DNA of 64,000 bases from Paracoccaceae bacterium (GCA_002709405.1 PAQV01000087.1:1-64000); one strand, 5' to 3'. Shown: positions 26,830-35,517, counted from the stretch's first letter. A program made the numbers and translations. Notes: generated from the sequence alone by a model not told the origin.

Positions 26830-27175
26830 CCTGGCGGCCCGCTGGACGCCGACGCAGGCGGAGTTCGATGCCTTTGCGCGTGTGTCGGGGGATGACAACG
26901 CGATCCACGTGGACCCGGCCTTTTCGGCCCGCACGGGGTTCGGACGGACAGTCAGTCATGGCATGCTGATCTATGCCCGGCTTTGGGGCCTTTTGGTTGC
27001 GGCCCGGCCCGGCGCGCGGCTGGAGGGTCAGTCGATGATGTTCCCGAACCCGGCCTTCGCGGGCGAAGAGATCGCCCTGTCGGTGCGGGAAACGGGGCCG
27101 GGGCGGCTTGCGATGCGGGCCGCGCGGGTGGCCGACGGGGCCGAGGTTCTGACCGGCGAGGCGGTGCTGTCGTGA
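26822..27175 (+). CDS. MaoC-fold acyl dehydratase (catalytic subunit), 117 aa
   Basis: A hot-dog fold enoyl-CoA hydratase-2 type protein. FARVSGDDNAIHVDPAFSARTGFG at residues 19-42 (conserved parts SGDDNAIHVD and the HGM following) holds the catalytic Asp and His of the family. It would hydrate or dehydrate a CoA thioester made by the neighbouring ligase. The start overlaps the ligase stop, and the next MaoC-like gene overlaps its stop by four bases. Such short proteins often work as heterodimers, which fits the tandem arrangement. Confidence 0.9.
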   Translation: MLDLAARWTPTQAEFDAFARVSGDDNAIHVDPAFSARTGFGRTVSHGMLIYARLWGLLVAARPGARLEGQSMMFPNPAFAGEEIALSVRETGPGRLAMRAARVADGAEVLTGEAVLS

Positions 27176-27552
27176 AGGTGGGGCAGGGGGCGTCTGTGAC
27201 GCGCAGTTTCAGCGCCGGGGACCTGGCGGATTTTGCCGCCCTCTCTGGCGGGCCGGTGGGCGACCAGGTGCCCGAGCCGTTGATCGGGGCCTTGTTTTCC
27301 TTCCTCCTGGGCGTGGAGTGTCCCGGATGTGGGACAAACTATCTGAAACAGGACATGGTGTTCCATGCCCCCGCGCCATTGGACACGCCCCTGACGGCCA
27401 GTGTCGAAATCACCCGGCTGCGCCTGGACAAGGCCCTGGCCGATCTGTGGGCGCGCTGCACGCTGGCCGACGGGACGGTGATCTGCGAGGGGCGGGCCCT
27501 GGTCAGCGTGCGGGATGTGCAGACCGCCGATCCATCATCCGCCCCATCATAG
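27172..27552 (+). CDS. MaoC-like hot-dog protein lacking the catalytic motif, 126 aa
   Basis: This protein is similar in length and strand pattern to the preceding MaoC protein (FSAGDLADFAALSGG..., KQDMVFHAPAPLDTPLTASV), but where the catalytic D..N..H should be it reads SGGPVGDQVPEP. It is therefore probably a non-catalytic partner of the previous subunit. The start is GTG at 27172, overlapping the previous stop (GTGA); no ATG gives a better N-terminus. The stop overlaps the end of the opposing amidase gene by 6 bases, so the two transcripts converge. Confidence 0.83.
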   Translation: MKVGQGASVTRSFSAGDLADFAALSGGPVGDQVPEPLIGALFSFLLGVECPGCGTNYLKQDMVFHAPAPLDTPLTASVEITRLRLDKALADLWARCTLADGTVICEGRALVSVRDVQTADPSSAPS

Positions 27553-28944
27553 CGAGAACGGGTCGGATACGGTGGGCGTGGGGCAGGCGGCCTCGATCAG
27601 GGTGCCGGCCTTGATCAGCAGATCCTCGCGCCAGCGCCGGGCGACCAGCTGCACGCCCACGGGGCGCCCCTCGGCCGAACCGGTGCACACGCTCAGCCCC
27701 GGCAGGCCCACGGCGGGCAGGCCACGCTGGGTCAGCTGAGCCTCGTAGACGCGGGCGAAGCTGTCCTCGGATGCCACGTCGGCCTGCTGGTCGAAGGGCA
27801 GTTCTCCGGACACGGGGCACAGCACGATGGGGAAGCGGTCGAGGAACATGTCCCACTGGCGCATCAGCCCGACGCGCAGGCGCAGGGCGTCCATGACCGT
27901 CAGCATGTCGGCCGAGCCCGCGTCGCGGGACATGTGGTCGAAGACAAAGAGCGAATCCGGCTCGCCCTCTTCGGCCAGCACGTTGGCGGCGGAGAACCCG
28001 GTGTCGGCCATCCAGAGCGTGGCATTGATTCGGGCGGCCTCGCGCATGGGCGGGCTGTCGTGTTCCTCGATCGTCCAGCCGGCGTCTTCCAGGATCTTGG
28101 CGGCCTGGATCAGGGCCTGTTTGACGGGTTCGGCCACGGGCATGCCGTCGGGGGTCAGGCAGAGGGCGGCGCGTTTGTCGAAGGGGCCGCTGTCGTAGGG
28201 CATGGGCGTGTGCGCGGGATCTCGGCTGTCGGGCTGCATCATGGCGCGGAAGGACAGGTCCAGGTCGCCCATGGTGCGGGTGATCGGGCCCGAGACGGCC
28301 ATCAGCTGGGCACCGATATAACGGTCGGGGCCGGATTGGTTCCACACCGGGATCCGCCCGCCCGAGGGGCGCAGCCCGTGCAGGCCGCAGGCATAGGCGG
28401 GATAGCGGATCGACCCCGCGATGTCCGAGCCATGGCCCACCGGGGCCATTCCGGCCGCGACCGAGGCGGCCGCCCCGCCCGAGGACCCGCCCGGGGTGAT
28501 GTCCTTGTTGCGCGGGTTGAGCGTCTGGCCGTGGACGTTGTTCTTGGTGAACCAGCGCAGGGACATGGCCGGCGTGTTGGTGCGGCCGACGACGATGGCC
28601 CCGGCCTTCTTCAGGTTCGTGACCACCGGGCTGTCATCCGGAGCGGTCAGGTTTTCCAGCAGTTTCAGGCCGTTGGTGGTGGCATAACCCTTCTGGTCGA
28701 CATTGACCTTGATGGTCACGGGCACGCCGGCCATGGGGCCGGGATCTTCTCCGGCGGCAATCCGGGCGTCAAGATCGCGGGCCGCGGCGAGGGCCTCGGC
28801 GCTGGTGTCCTGCACGACGGCGTTGATGGCCGGGTTGACGGCCTCGATGCGCGAAAGGTGCGCCTGTGTGACCTCGGTGGCCGAGATCTGCTTGCTGCGC
28901 ACGAGCTCGGCGATTTCGGTGGCAGGGCGTGTCCAGATGTCCAT
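27547..28944 (-). CDS. Amidase signature family enzyme, 465 aa
   Basis: An amidase-signature hydrolase that splits amide bonds. The catalytic lysine is in VPVTIKVNVDQKGY near residue 87, and the serine-rich box GGSSGGAAASVAAGMAP near residues 162-178 carries the cis-Ser and nucleophile Ser. GSDIAGSIRYPAYACGLHGL follows as expected. ATG 28944 (MDIWTRPATEI) is preferred; an in-frame extension to 29091 has low-complexity, proline-rich content and is rejected. It lies alone, between the ligase group (convergent) and an AGE-fold gene on the same strand 250 bases upstream. Confidence 0.92.
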   Translation of the reverse strand: MDIWTRPATEIAELVRSKQISATEVTQAHLSRIEAVNPAINAVVQDTSAEALAAARDLDARIAAGEDPGPMAGVPVTIKVNVDQKGYATTNGLKLLENLTAPDDSPVVTNLKKAGAIVVGRTNTPAMSLRWFTKNNVHGQTLNPRNKDITPGGSSGGAAASVAAGMAPVGHGSDIAGSIRYPAYACGLHGLRPSGGRIPVWNQSGPDRYIGAQLMAVSGPITRTMGDLDLSFRAMMQPDSRDPAHTPMPYDSGPFDKRAALCLTPDGMPVAEPVKQALIQAAKILEDAGWTIEEHDSPPMREAARINATLWMADTGFSAANVLAEEGEPDSLFVFDHMSRDAGSADMLTVMDALRLRVGLMRQWDMFLDRFPIVLCPVSGELPFDQQADVASEDSFARVYEAQLTQRGLPAVGLPGLSVCTGSAEGRPVGVQLVARRWREDLLIKAGTLIEAACPTPTVSDPFSL

Positions 28945-29110
28945 GGGTCTTTCGTCCGGCAAGGGGTTTGTCCCGGACCATGGCCCGGGGTGGGCGCGGG
29001 CAGAAGCGTTATCGTGCCCGGGGGGCGCAATTCGCTGGTTGGGGACAGGGGCGGGCCGCCGGTTGGGCAGATGGCGCGGCTTTGGGCGCAAGGGGGGATC
29101 ATTGCGCCCT

Positions 29111-29228
29111 GGGTCGGGTCGGGGCCGTTTTGTGCATCACAAAACGAGCGGCCCCTGATGTTGGCGCGCCGGGTCGGGCCGGGGCCGTTTTGTGGATCAC
29201 AAAACGTGCAGCCCCTGATGTTGGCGCG
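29111..29228. repeat. Two tandem copies of a 60-base palindrome-bearing unit
   Basis: Units at 29111-29168 and 29171-29228 match at all but a few positions over 58 bases. Each carries CGTTTTGTG, three bases, then CACAAAACG, a 9-bp inverted repeat flanked by GGGGCC/GGCCCC-like sequence. The second copy reaches into the 3' end of the AGE gene. The palindromes could be protein-binding sites or RNA hairpins in the AGE-amidase spacer. Confidence 0.85.
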
Positions 29229-30432
29229 AGAGGCCCGGGGTCAGGGGAAACAGGTCCGCCTGAAGCGCGTGGTAGATGTCGGGCTTGCCCTGGAACTGTC
29301 GGCCGGTGGGGGTGCCGGTGTCGTCCAGCTCGGGGAACCAGCCGCCCCGTTCATGATCGACCAGCCTGGCATCGGCAAAGGCCCAGAGCCTGCGGTACCA
29401 GGTTTCATCGTCGCCCGAGCCGCCCTCCGTGCCCAGCTTGATCAGCGCGGCGAGCGCCCCGATGCCTTCGGTCACGGGCCACCAGTAGCGGTCGGGGATG
29501 GCGATGGCCCCGCCCTGGTGCAGGGTATAGGCCAGCCCGCCGTCCGGTCTCCAGGCGTCCTGCAGGGCCTGTTCGATCAACCGCCGGGCGCGCGCGGGCG
29601 CGTCGGTCTCGGGGCGGCCGGACAGATCCCAATGTTGCAGCAGCAGGCGGCCCATTTCCAACGAATGCCCGGGCGTGGTGCCCGCCGGGCGGAACATCGG
29701 ATCCCCGGCATAGGCGGGGTCGAACTGCCAGGTCTCGGAGTAATGTTCGGGCAGGCGCCAGCCGTGGGCGGGGGCCATGCGAGCGGTGAAGAAATCCAGC
29801 ACGCGACCCGCCCTGTCCAGCCAAAGCCCGTCGGAGGTGACCTCGTAGGCGGCCATCATCGCCTCGACTGCATGCATGTTGGCATTCATGCCGCGATAGG
29901 TGGAAAACACCTGCCAGTCGCGGGTGAATTCATCGCGGTAAAGTCCGGCGGCATCGTCCCAGTAGCGGGTGTCGAGGACCTCGGCGATGTCGGCCATCAG
30001 GGCGGGGGCATCGGGGTGGCCGGCCTGCTGCGCGCTGGAGGCGGCCAGCAGCGCGAAGACATGTCCGTAGGCCAGCTTGATGCCATCGGCGATCCCGCTC
30101 TCGTCGACCGACCACAGATAGCCACCGTGGTCGGCATCGCGGTGGCGGGTCCGCAGGAAGGCCATGCCGGCGTCGATCATCCGGTCGGATCCGGGGTGGC
30201 CGATGGCCTGGCCGAGCGCATAGGAATGAATCAGGCGCGTCGTTGTGTGCAACTCTTGGCCCGCGCGGGGCAGGGGGGTGCCGTCGAGGTCAAGCACGTC
30301 GAAACCGCCATCCGCGCGCAGGCTGGCATCGAAGAAGGTCAGCTGGCGGCGGGCGTCCTGCAGCAGCGCGGCCCGGTGCCCGGGGTGGTCCAGCCAGGGG
30401 GTGGTGTCGTCGGTATCGGGAAGAAGGCTCAT
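29197..30432 (-). CDS. AGE family epimerase/isomerase, 411 aa
   Basis: An alpha6/alpha6-barrel sugar isomerase of the N-acylglucosamine 2-epimerase family, the group that includes mannose/cellobiose epimerases and sulfoquinovose isomerase. Seen are RLIHSYALGQAIG, DHGGYLWSVDESG, GHVFALLAAS, NANMHAVEAMMAAYE and GHSLEMGRLLLQHW; the paired histidines of the family (H in GHV/NMHA, GHSLE) are present. ATG 30432 has an AGGACG ribosome site; another ATG 12 codons earlier lacks one. The last residues are encoded by a copy of a 60-base repeat, so the natural C-terminus may have been altered. The sugar substrate is unknown. Confidence 0.85.
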   Translation of the reverse strand: MSLLPDTDDTTPWLDHPGHRAALLQDARRQLTFFDASLRADGGFDVLDLDGTPLPRAGQELHTTTRLIHSYALGQAIGHPGSDRMIDAGMAFLRTRHRDADHGGYLWSVDESGIADGIKLAYGHVFALLAASSAQQAGHPDAPALMADIAEVLDTRYWDDAAGLYRDEFTRDWQVFSTYRGMNANMHAVEAMMAAYEVTSDGLWLDRAGRVLDFFTARMAPAHGWRLPEHYSETWQFDPAYAGDPMFRPAGTTPGHSLEMGRLLLQHWDLSGRPETDAPARARRLIEQALQDAWRPDGGLAYTLHQGGAIAIPDRYWWPVTEGIGALAALIKLGTEGGSGDDETWYRRLWAFADARLVDHERGGWFPELDDTGTPTGRQFQGKPDIYHALQADLFPLTPGLSRQHQGLHVL

Positions 30433-30496
30433 GGTCCGGGCGTCCTGTTGCAAGGCCGGGAGGGGCATGGCCCGGATATGGCAGGATCGGAGCGGG

Positions 30497-30520
30497 CCAG
30501 CAACAGGGCCAGCAACAGGG
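30497..30520. repeat. Two tandem copies of a 12-base unit
   Basis: CCAGCAACAGGG is repeated twice in the short spacer between the DUF2867 gene and the AGE gene. Its origin is probably replication slippage and no function is evident. Confidence 0.7.
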
Positions 30521-30527
30521 CCGACCG

Positions 30528-31013
30528 TTACGCCGGATCCACCAGCGCGCGGTCTAGGCGCCGTAGTATGCTGCCGACGATCACCTTGTGGGCCAGCCCG
30601 ACGGGCAGCATGTAGGCCCGGCCGAAGGCGTTGTGGGTGACGACGGAGGCGGTGATCGTGACCTTGGGGCCATCGACGGTCAGGCAGATCATGACATCCA
30701 GGTGGCGGTCGCGTTCGGTCAGGATCAGCCGGTCGGGCGAGATGTCCTCGACCAGGAAGAAATCCAGGTGGTCGCCTGGGGCCACCGTGTCGTGCTGGCG
30801 GCCGGTAAAGCCACCGATCCGCTTGACCCCGAAACGGGCCGAGATGGCGTCCCGGATGCGGAAGGCCTGGCGCAGCAGCCAGCCCTGCTGGGCAGAGATC
30901 AGGTTCCAGGCCTCCAGCGGAGTGACCGGGCGCGGCAGGACGATGGCCCGGCTGTCGTGGTAATCCAGCCGGGGCAGGGGGCGCAGGGTGACGGCGGGGG
31001 ACGCAGGGGTCAT
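30528..31013 (-). CDS. DUF2867 domain protein, 161 aa
   Basis: A small soluble protein of the DUF2867 family, which has a START/SRPBCC-like look but no established function. The region LEAWNLISAQQGWLLRQAFR (residues 38-57), the acidic loop FFLVEDISPDRLIL and the end GRAYMLPVGLAHKVIVGSI fit the family. ATG 31013 has AAAGG upstream; longer frames upstream would run antisense into the pobA region and are rejected. It may be co-transcribed with pobA, which ends 100 bases upstream. Confidence 0.78.
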   Translation of the reverse strand: MTPASPAVTLRPLPRLDYHDSRAIVLPRPVTPLEAWNLISAQQGWLLRQAFRIRDAISARFGVKRIGGFTGRQHDTVAPGDHLDFFLVEDISPDRLILTERDRHLDVMICLTVDGPKVTITASVVTHNAFGRAYMLPVGLAHKVIVGSILRRLDRALVDPA

Positions 31014-31113
31014 GGGATGCGGACCTTTGGAGGATGTCCGCATCTTAGACCGGATCGTGGCGGGCGTGCCGTGCGACCTGTCGTCCTGCACGGGCCGGGG
31101 GATGATAGCGGGC

Positions 31114-32283
31114 CTAGAAGGGCAGGCCCACGTAGTTCTCGGCCAGGTCGCGTTGCGCCGCTTCGGAGCTGGCCAGGTGGGCCAGCGTGGCCCGGCGCAT
31201 CTGGGCGGCAAAGCCGTCTTCATCGTCGAACCGGTGCAGCATCATGGTCATCTGCCAGGAGAACCGCATGGCCTTCCAGATCCGGTCCAGGGCCCGGGCG
31301 GAATAGTCGTCGATGCCGCTGTCGTCGCCCTGTTTCAGCGCCTTGACCAGGGCCTCGTGCAGGTAATGCACATCCGACACGGCCAGGTTCAGACCCTTGG
31401 CCCCGGTGGGGGGCACGATGTGGGCGGCGTCTCCGACCAGGAACATCCGGCCCCAGCGCAGGGGCTCGGACACGAAGCTGCGCAGGGGGGCGATGGATTT
31501 CTCGATCGAGGGGCCGGTGACCAGGCGGGCGGCGGCGTCTGCCGGGATGCGGCGCTTGAACTCGGTCCAGAAGCGGTCGTCGGACCAGTCCTCGGGCCGG
31601 TCGGACAGCGGCACCTGTACGTAATAGCGCACCAGGTTCGGGTTGCGCATCGAGGCCAGGGCGAAGCCGTGTTCGGAATTGGCGTAGATCAGCTCGTCGT
31701 TGACGGGGGGCGTGCGCGACAGGATGCCCAGCCAGCCGAAGGGGTAGACCCGTTCGAATTCGCGCCGCCTGGCCTCGGGGATGGTCTTGCGGCTGACCCC
31801 GTGGAACCCGTCGCACCCGGCGACATAGGCGCAGGTCAGCGTGTGGCGGGCGCCGTCGCGCGTGTAGGACACCCGGGCCTCAGCCGCATCCAGGTCATCG
31901 ATCACCACGTCCTCGACCCCATGCACGATGGTCGTGCCCATGGCGTCCTGGGCCTGGTACAGATCCTGCGTCACCTCGGTCTGGCCATAGACCATGACCT
32001 GCTTGCCGGTCAGGGCCTTGAAGTCGATGTGGATCTCGCGGTCGCCATCGGTGATCAGGGTGCCGTCGTGGGGGATGCCCTCGGCATCCAGCCGGGCCGA
32101 GACTCCGGCCTCGCGCAGCATCTCGACCGAGCCCCATTCCAGCACACCCGCCCGGATCCGCGACAGGACGTGATCGCGGCTGGAGCGTTCCAGGATGATC
32201 GTCGAGATGCCGGACCGGTTAAGGAACTGCGACAGCAGCAGCCCGGACGGCCCGCCGCCGATGATGACAACCTGATGATCCAT
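31114..32283 (-). CDS. pobA: 4-hydroxybenzoate 3-monooxygenase, 389 aa
   Basis: A class A flavin monooxygenase that converts 4-hydroxybenzoate to protocatechuate with NADPH and oxygen. The FAD motif VVIIGGGPSGLLLSQFLNRS is at residues 4-23, the ERSSRDHVLSRIRAGVLEWG segment that shapes the active site follows, and the second FAD motif GDAAHIVPPTGAKGLNLAVS is near 280-299. Length and sequence pattern match PobA throughout. An AraC-type regulator is encoded divergently 93 bases away, which is the usual pobA/pobR arrangement. No protocatechuate ring-cleavage genes are in the window. Confidence 0.95.
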   Translation of the reverse strand: MDHQVVIIGGGPSGLLLSQFLNRSGISTIILERSSRDHVLSRIRAGVLEWGSVEMLREAGVSARLDAEGIPHDGTLITDGDREIHIDFKALTGKQVMVYGQTEVTQDLYQAQDAMGTTIVHGVEDVVIDDLDAAEARVSYTRDGARHTLTCAYVAGCDGFHGVSRKTIPEARRREFERVYPFGWLGILSRTPPVNDELIYANSEHGFALASMRNPNLVRYYVQVPLSDRPEDWSDDRFWTEFKRRIPADAAARLVTGPSIEKSIAPLRSFVSEPLRWGRMFLVGDAAHIVPPTGAKGLNLAVSDVHYLHEALVKALKQGDDSGIDDYSARALDRIWKAMRFSWQMTMMLHRFDDEDGFAAQMRRATLAHLASSEAAQRDLAENYVGLPF

Positions 32284-32376
32284 TCTGTGCGCTCCTCCCG
32301 CTGAACCCGGCGATCCTACGGGGCGCCCGCCCGGCGCGACATGGACGGCGGGGGCTTGGGCTGGTACTATTCGGGC

Positions 32377-33219
32377 ATGACGCAAGGGATCCCGGCCTTC
32401 ACGCTGTTCGGCGAAACGAGCGAATTTCCGGACGTAGTTCACTGCGAGCGGATCCGCGACCGGGCGCGATTGCACGACTGGACGATCGCGCCGCACCGGC
32501 ATCACGAGATGGCCCAGGTGTTCTTCATGCGGCACGGAGAGGCCGAGGTGCTGCTGGACGGCCAGGCCGGCACGCTGGAGACAGGGCAGGTCCTGTTCGT
32601 GCCTGTGGGCATCGTGCATGGCTTTGCGTTCCGCCAGGGCTGCGAGGGGCTGGTTCTGTCGTTTCCGTCCATCGTGGTGGCGGGGGTGGCGCGGGCCTCG
32701 GCCGCTTTGGGGCAGGCGATGCGCGGGCCGGTGAGCGGAGAGGCGGGGGACTTTGCCGTCACGCTGATGGAACAGATCGAAAGCTGTTTCCACGGGGCTG
32801 GCACTTTTCGGGCGGCCCAGCTGGTGGCGCTCAGCCATGCGTTGTTCGCCACGCTGGCCGCGACCATTGGGCCCGACCTGCCCGATCCGGTGCCGGGCGA
32901 TCCGCGGATGCGGGCGTTCGAGGCGCTGATCGGCGAGACCATCGGCGCGGGCTGGCGGGTGGCCGATTACGCCCGGGCGCTGGCGATCACGCCGGGCCAT
33001 CTGAACCGGATCTGCCGGGGGGCGACCGGGCGCAGCGCCTCGCAGCAGATCGAAACGGCCCGCATGACCGAGGCCGCCCGGCTGTTGGCCTTCACCCGGA
33101 TGAGCGCGGCCGAGATCGGCTATCGGCTGGGGTTCGAGGACCCGTCCTATTTTTCCCGCCGGTTCCGGGCCGTGCGGGGCGAGACGCCGACGGATTATCG
33201 GTCTCGGGTGGCGCGCTAG
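32377..33219 (+). CDS. AraC family regulator, PobR-like, 280 aa
   Basis: An N-terminal cupin sensor (HRHHEMAQVFFMRHGEAEVL, residues 39-58) precedes a C-terminal AraC DNA-binding domain with two helix-turn-helix motifs: RVADYARALAITPGHLNRIC and AAEIGYRLGFEDPSYFSRRF. It is divergent from pobA, so it is probably the 4-hydroxybenzoate-responsive activator. ATG 32377 gives the expected N-terminus; an in-frame ATG at 32341 adds 12 residues with no ribosome site. The stop overlaps the stop of the opposing RraA-like gene. Confidence 0.9.
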   Translation: MTQGIPAFTLFGETSEFPDVVHCERIRDRARLHDWTIAPHRHHEMAQVFFMRHGEAEVLLDGQAGTLETGQVLFVPVGIVHGFAFRQGCEGLVLSFPSIVVAGVARASAALGQAMRGPVSGEAGDFAVTLMEQIESCFHGAGTFRAAQLVALSHALFATLAATIGPDLPDPVPGDPRMRAFEALIGETIGAGWRVADYARALAITPGHLNRICRGATGRSASQQIETARMTEAARLLAFTRMSAAEIGYRLGFEDPSYFSRRFRAVRGETPTDYRSRVAR

Positions 33220-33911
33220 GTGCGGGCGGCCTCGAAGGCGGTCCAGGCCCGTTCGAAGCTGGCAAAGTCGAAGCCGGGCGCGCGGGCGGCCTGCAGGACG
33301 ATCTGTTCGGTGTCGCTCATGCGGGCGATGGCGGGGCCAAGCGCGTCCAGGTAGTCGGCCGGGATGACCAGCGCCCCGTGGCGGTCGGCATGGACCCAGT
33401 CGCCGTCGGCGATGGTCAGGCCGAAGATGGAGACCGGGGTGGCGATGTCGCGCACGTGGACAAAGGCATGGGACGGGCCGATGGATCCGGCGACGACGGG
33501 GAAGCCGTCGGGCAGGTCGCCCAGGTCGCGCATGACGCCGTTGGTCAGGGCGCCCGACAGGCCAAAGCCCTTGTGGACGGTGGTGTTGATCTCTCCCCAA
33601 TAGGCGCCGACGGCGTCCGCGCCGTCGAGGTCCTCGACCACGGCGATGGCGGGGCGGGGGCCGGTGGCCATGTGGCGGTAATAGTCCATGCGCCGGGCGC
33701 GGATGACGTCAGGCGGCTCGGTGGCCGGGGCGTTCGCGGCGATCTTGGCAGTGCGGGCTTGGCCGACCATGGCCCCCGCATCCGGGGCCGAGCACAGCAT
33801 GGTGCCGCGGGTGAACCTGTCGAACCCGCGCTTGCCCTCGACGACCTCGATGGCATTGCAGACGGTGGGGGTGTCGACGCTGCGCAGCAGGGTCAGAAGA
33901 TCGGGGGTCAT
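33216..33911 (-). CDS. RraA-like fold protein (aldolase/regulator family), 231 aa
   Basis: This belongs to the RraA / 4-carboxy-4-hydroxy-2-oxoadipate aldolase family. The core GALTNGVMRDLGDLPDGFPV (near residues 130-149) includes the Arg-Asp pair that binds substrate and metal in the aldolases, so retro-aldol or decarboxylase activity is plausible. It is the last gene of a 13-gene minus-strand run starting at 45865, separated from the methyltransferase by 23 bases. The family also contains non-catalytic RNase E regulators, but the catabolic setting favours an enzyme. Confidence 0.83.
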   Translation of the reverse strand: MTPDLLTLLRSVDTPTVCNAIEVVEGKRGFDRFTRGTMLCSAPDAGAMVGQARTAKIAANAPATEPPDVIRARRMDYYRHMATGPRPAIAVVEDLDGADAVGAYWGEINTTVHKGFGLSGALTNGVMRDLGDLPDGFPVVAGSIGPSHAFVHVRDIATPVSIFGLTIADGDWVHADRHGALVIPADYLDALGPAIARMSDTEQIVLQAARAPGFDFASFERAWTAFEAART

Positions 33912-33934
33912 GGGGGGCTCCTGCTGGTTGGGGG

Positions 33935-34549
33935 TCAGGCGTCCTTGCGGGCCATCAGCACGCTGTGATCCTGGGTTTCGGGGTCCTGGGCCATGAAGCC
34001 GGTCAGGCGCAGGCCGTTGTCTTCGAGGCAGCGCGCATAGCCCGCCGGCGACAGCGAGGCATGATAGACCTGTTCGGTGCCGACCGTGCCGTCCACCGCG
34101 CCATGGGCCGGGCCGACGGTGGTCAGGAAGGCGCCACCGGGCACCAGATGGGTGGCGATGCGGGCGATGCAGTCGGTCTGTTCCTCGGGGCGCAGGTGGA
34201 AGAAGCTGTTCCAGGCGATGATCCCGTCGAACCGGTCGGGCAGGTCCAGCGCGCGCATGTCGGCCTGCCGCCAGTCGCCCCCGGGCCAGCGGGAGCGGGC
34301 GATATCCAGCATGGCGGCGGCGAAATCGACGCCGGTGACCCGGAACCCCTCGGCGATGAACCAGCGGGCGATCGGATCGCCCGTACCGCAGCCCAGGTCC
34401 AGCACGCGCCCGCCGGCGGGCAGGCTGGCGGTGAACCGGGCCAGCCACTTGGCCTCGAAGAGGGCGCGGGACCGGGCGGCGTCATAGGCCGCGGCCTGCC
34501 GTTCGTAGACGTCGCGCGTGTCGTCGGGATCTGGACTCAGCCCGCCCAT
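33935..34549 (-). CDS. Class I SAM-dependent methyltransferase, 204 aa
   Basis: The SAM-binding motif RVLDLGCGTGDPIARWF lies at residues 48-64 and the acidic loop VTGVDFAAAMLDIAR follows. Downstream FDGIIAWNSFFHLRPEEQ is the motif IV region. It is a small-molecule methyltransferase with no recognisable acceptor domain. Its start overlaps the stop of the bicupin gene by 13 bases, so the two are translated together. The substrate is unknown; methylation or demethylation of a pathway intermediate is possible. Confidence 0.88.
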   Translation of the reverse strand: MGGLSPDPDDTRDVYERQAAAYDAARSRALFEAKWLARFTASLPAGGRVLDLGCGTGDPIARWFIAEGFRVTGVDFAAAMLDIARSRWPGGDWRQADMRALDLPDRFDGIIAWNSFFHLRPEEQTDCIARIATHLVPGGAFLTTVGPAHGAVDGTVGTEQVYHASLSPAGYARCLEDNGLRLTGFMAQDPETQDHSVLMARKDA

Positions 34550-35517
34550 GTCGCCCCCGCGGGATCATCGGTGCCCACAACGCGGTACATCGCGGCCTCG
34601 CCGGTCATGGCGGGCAGGGCGGTATGGGCCAGGCCCTCGGGCACCGACATGGTGTCGCCGGGGGCCAGCGTGGTGGAGCCCCCGTCCCAGGACACGCGCC
34701 AGTGGCCCTTCACGGGCATCAGCACGATCGGCCGGTCATGGCTGTTCGGCGTGTCGGAGGCCGAGGCGCGGGTGATGAAATCGACCTCGAACCCCGGCTT
34801 GTCCCGCAGGATCCCGGTTTCGCCGATCACCGTCGCGGGCGTACGGTCGGCCAGGGCGACAAGGTCCCAGTAGCGGGCGACGTGGTTGGGCAGCACCTCG
34901 GCGGTGGTGGGTTCGGGGCGCTTGGCCAGTTCGGCGTCCGACATGACGGGCATGGGGGCCACGCCCTCGGGCAGGCGCTCCTGCTTCCTGGTGTCATAAA
35001 GCTTTCCGTTCTCGCCCAGGACCAGCCCGTGATCGGCCGCGTCCTCGATCACCTGGGGGGCCCACATGACCCCGCCGCCGGCGTCGTCTCCGCCCAGGAT
35101 GGCCATGATCATCCCGTAATCCGTGCCGATGTTCTCGAACCCCCGGAAGATGCCGGTGGGGATGTTGAAGATGTCGCCGGGTTCCAGCACGACTTCGCCG
35201 GCTGTGCCCCAGCGGCCCCAGAAGAAGCGCCAGCGGCCCGACAGGACAAAGAAGGCCTCGGCCGTGTGGTGATCGTGCAGCGAGTTGCGGCATTTTGGCG
35301 GCTGGCCGGCAGCCCCGATGTTGAAACCATGGGGCAGCGAGATATGCACGTGCTGGTCGGGGCTTTCCGAGACGCCGCCGCCGATGATCGTGAAGTTTTC
35401 CTTCTGGTCCGATCCGGGGGTGTGGGCGTCGATGAAGGCGGTCTTGCAGGGTTTCAGCTCGCCATAGCGGACGATGCGAGAGGCCATGTCTTGCGGGGTC
35501 ATGTCTTGTGGGGTCAT
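34537..35517 (-). CDS. Two-domain cupin protein, 326 aa
   Basis: Two cupin barrels can be placed: the first with CRNSLHDHHTAEAFFVLSGR (residues about 75-94) and GDIFNIPTGIFRGFENI, the second with PNSHDRPIVLMPVKGHWRVS and GDTMSVPEGLAHTALPAMTG. Bicupins include gentisate- and homogentisate-type dioxygenases and isomerases; metal ligands HDHH in domain 1 suggest that this domain is the active one. Three in-frame ATGs (35517, 35502, 35487) arise from a 15-base tandem repeat, giving MTPQDMTPQDM; I chose the first because AGGA lies upstream at good spacing. It belongs to the LacI-linked operon. Confidence 0.8.
   Translation of the reverse strand: MTPQDMTPQDMASRIVRYGELKPCKTAFIDAHTPGSDQKENFTIIGGGVSESPDQHVHISLPHGFNIGAAGQPPKCRNSLHDHHTAEAFFVLSGRWRFFWGRWGTAGEVVLEPGDIFNIPTGIFRGFENIGTDYGMIMAILGGDDAGGGVMWAPQVIEDAADHGLVLGENGKLYDTRKQERLPEGVAPMPVMSDAELAKRPEPTTAEVLPNHVARYWDLVALADRTPATVIGETGILRDKPGFEVDFITRASASDTPNSHDRPIVLMPVKGHWRVSWDGGSTTLAPGDTMSVPEGLAHTALPAMTGEAAMYRVVGTDDPAGATWAG
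35488..35517 (-). repeat. 15-base tandem repeat covering the start of the bicupin gene
   Basis: ATGACCCCACAAGAC is followed by ATGACCCCGCAAGAC and then ATGGCC, so each unit provides its own start codon in frame. Start choice could vary between the copies. Confidence 0.8.

Noticed and set aside
28945-29196. CRISPR-like array from the repeated units
   Set aside because: Only two directly adjacent copies with no spacers are present.
29197-30432. Sulfoquinovose isomerase YihS
   Set aside because: Only the AGE fold is clear; no other sulfoquinovose gene is present and substrate residues cannot be assigned.
32284-33600. Upstream extension of pobA, opposite the AraC gene
   Set aside because: The FAD motif starts right at ATG 32283 and PobA length is matched; the extension is antisense to a clear AraC regulator.
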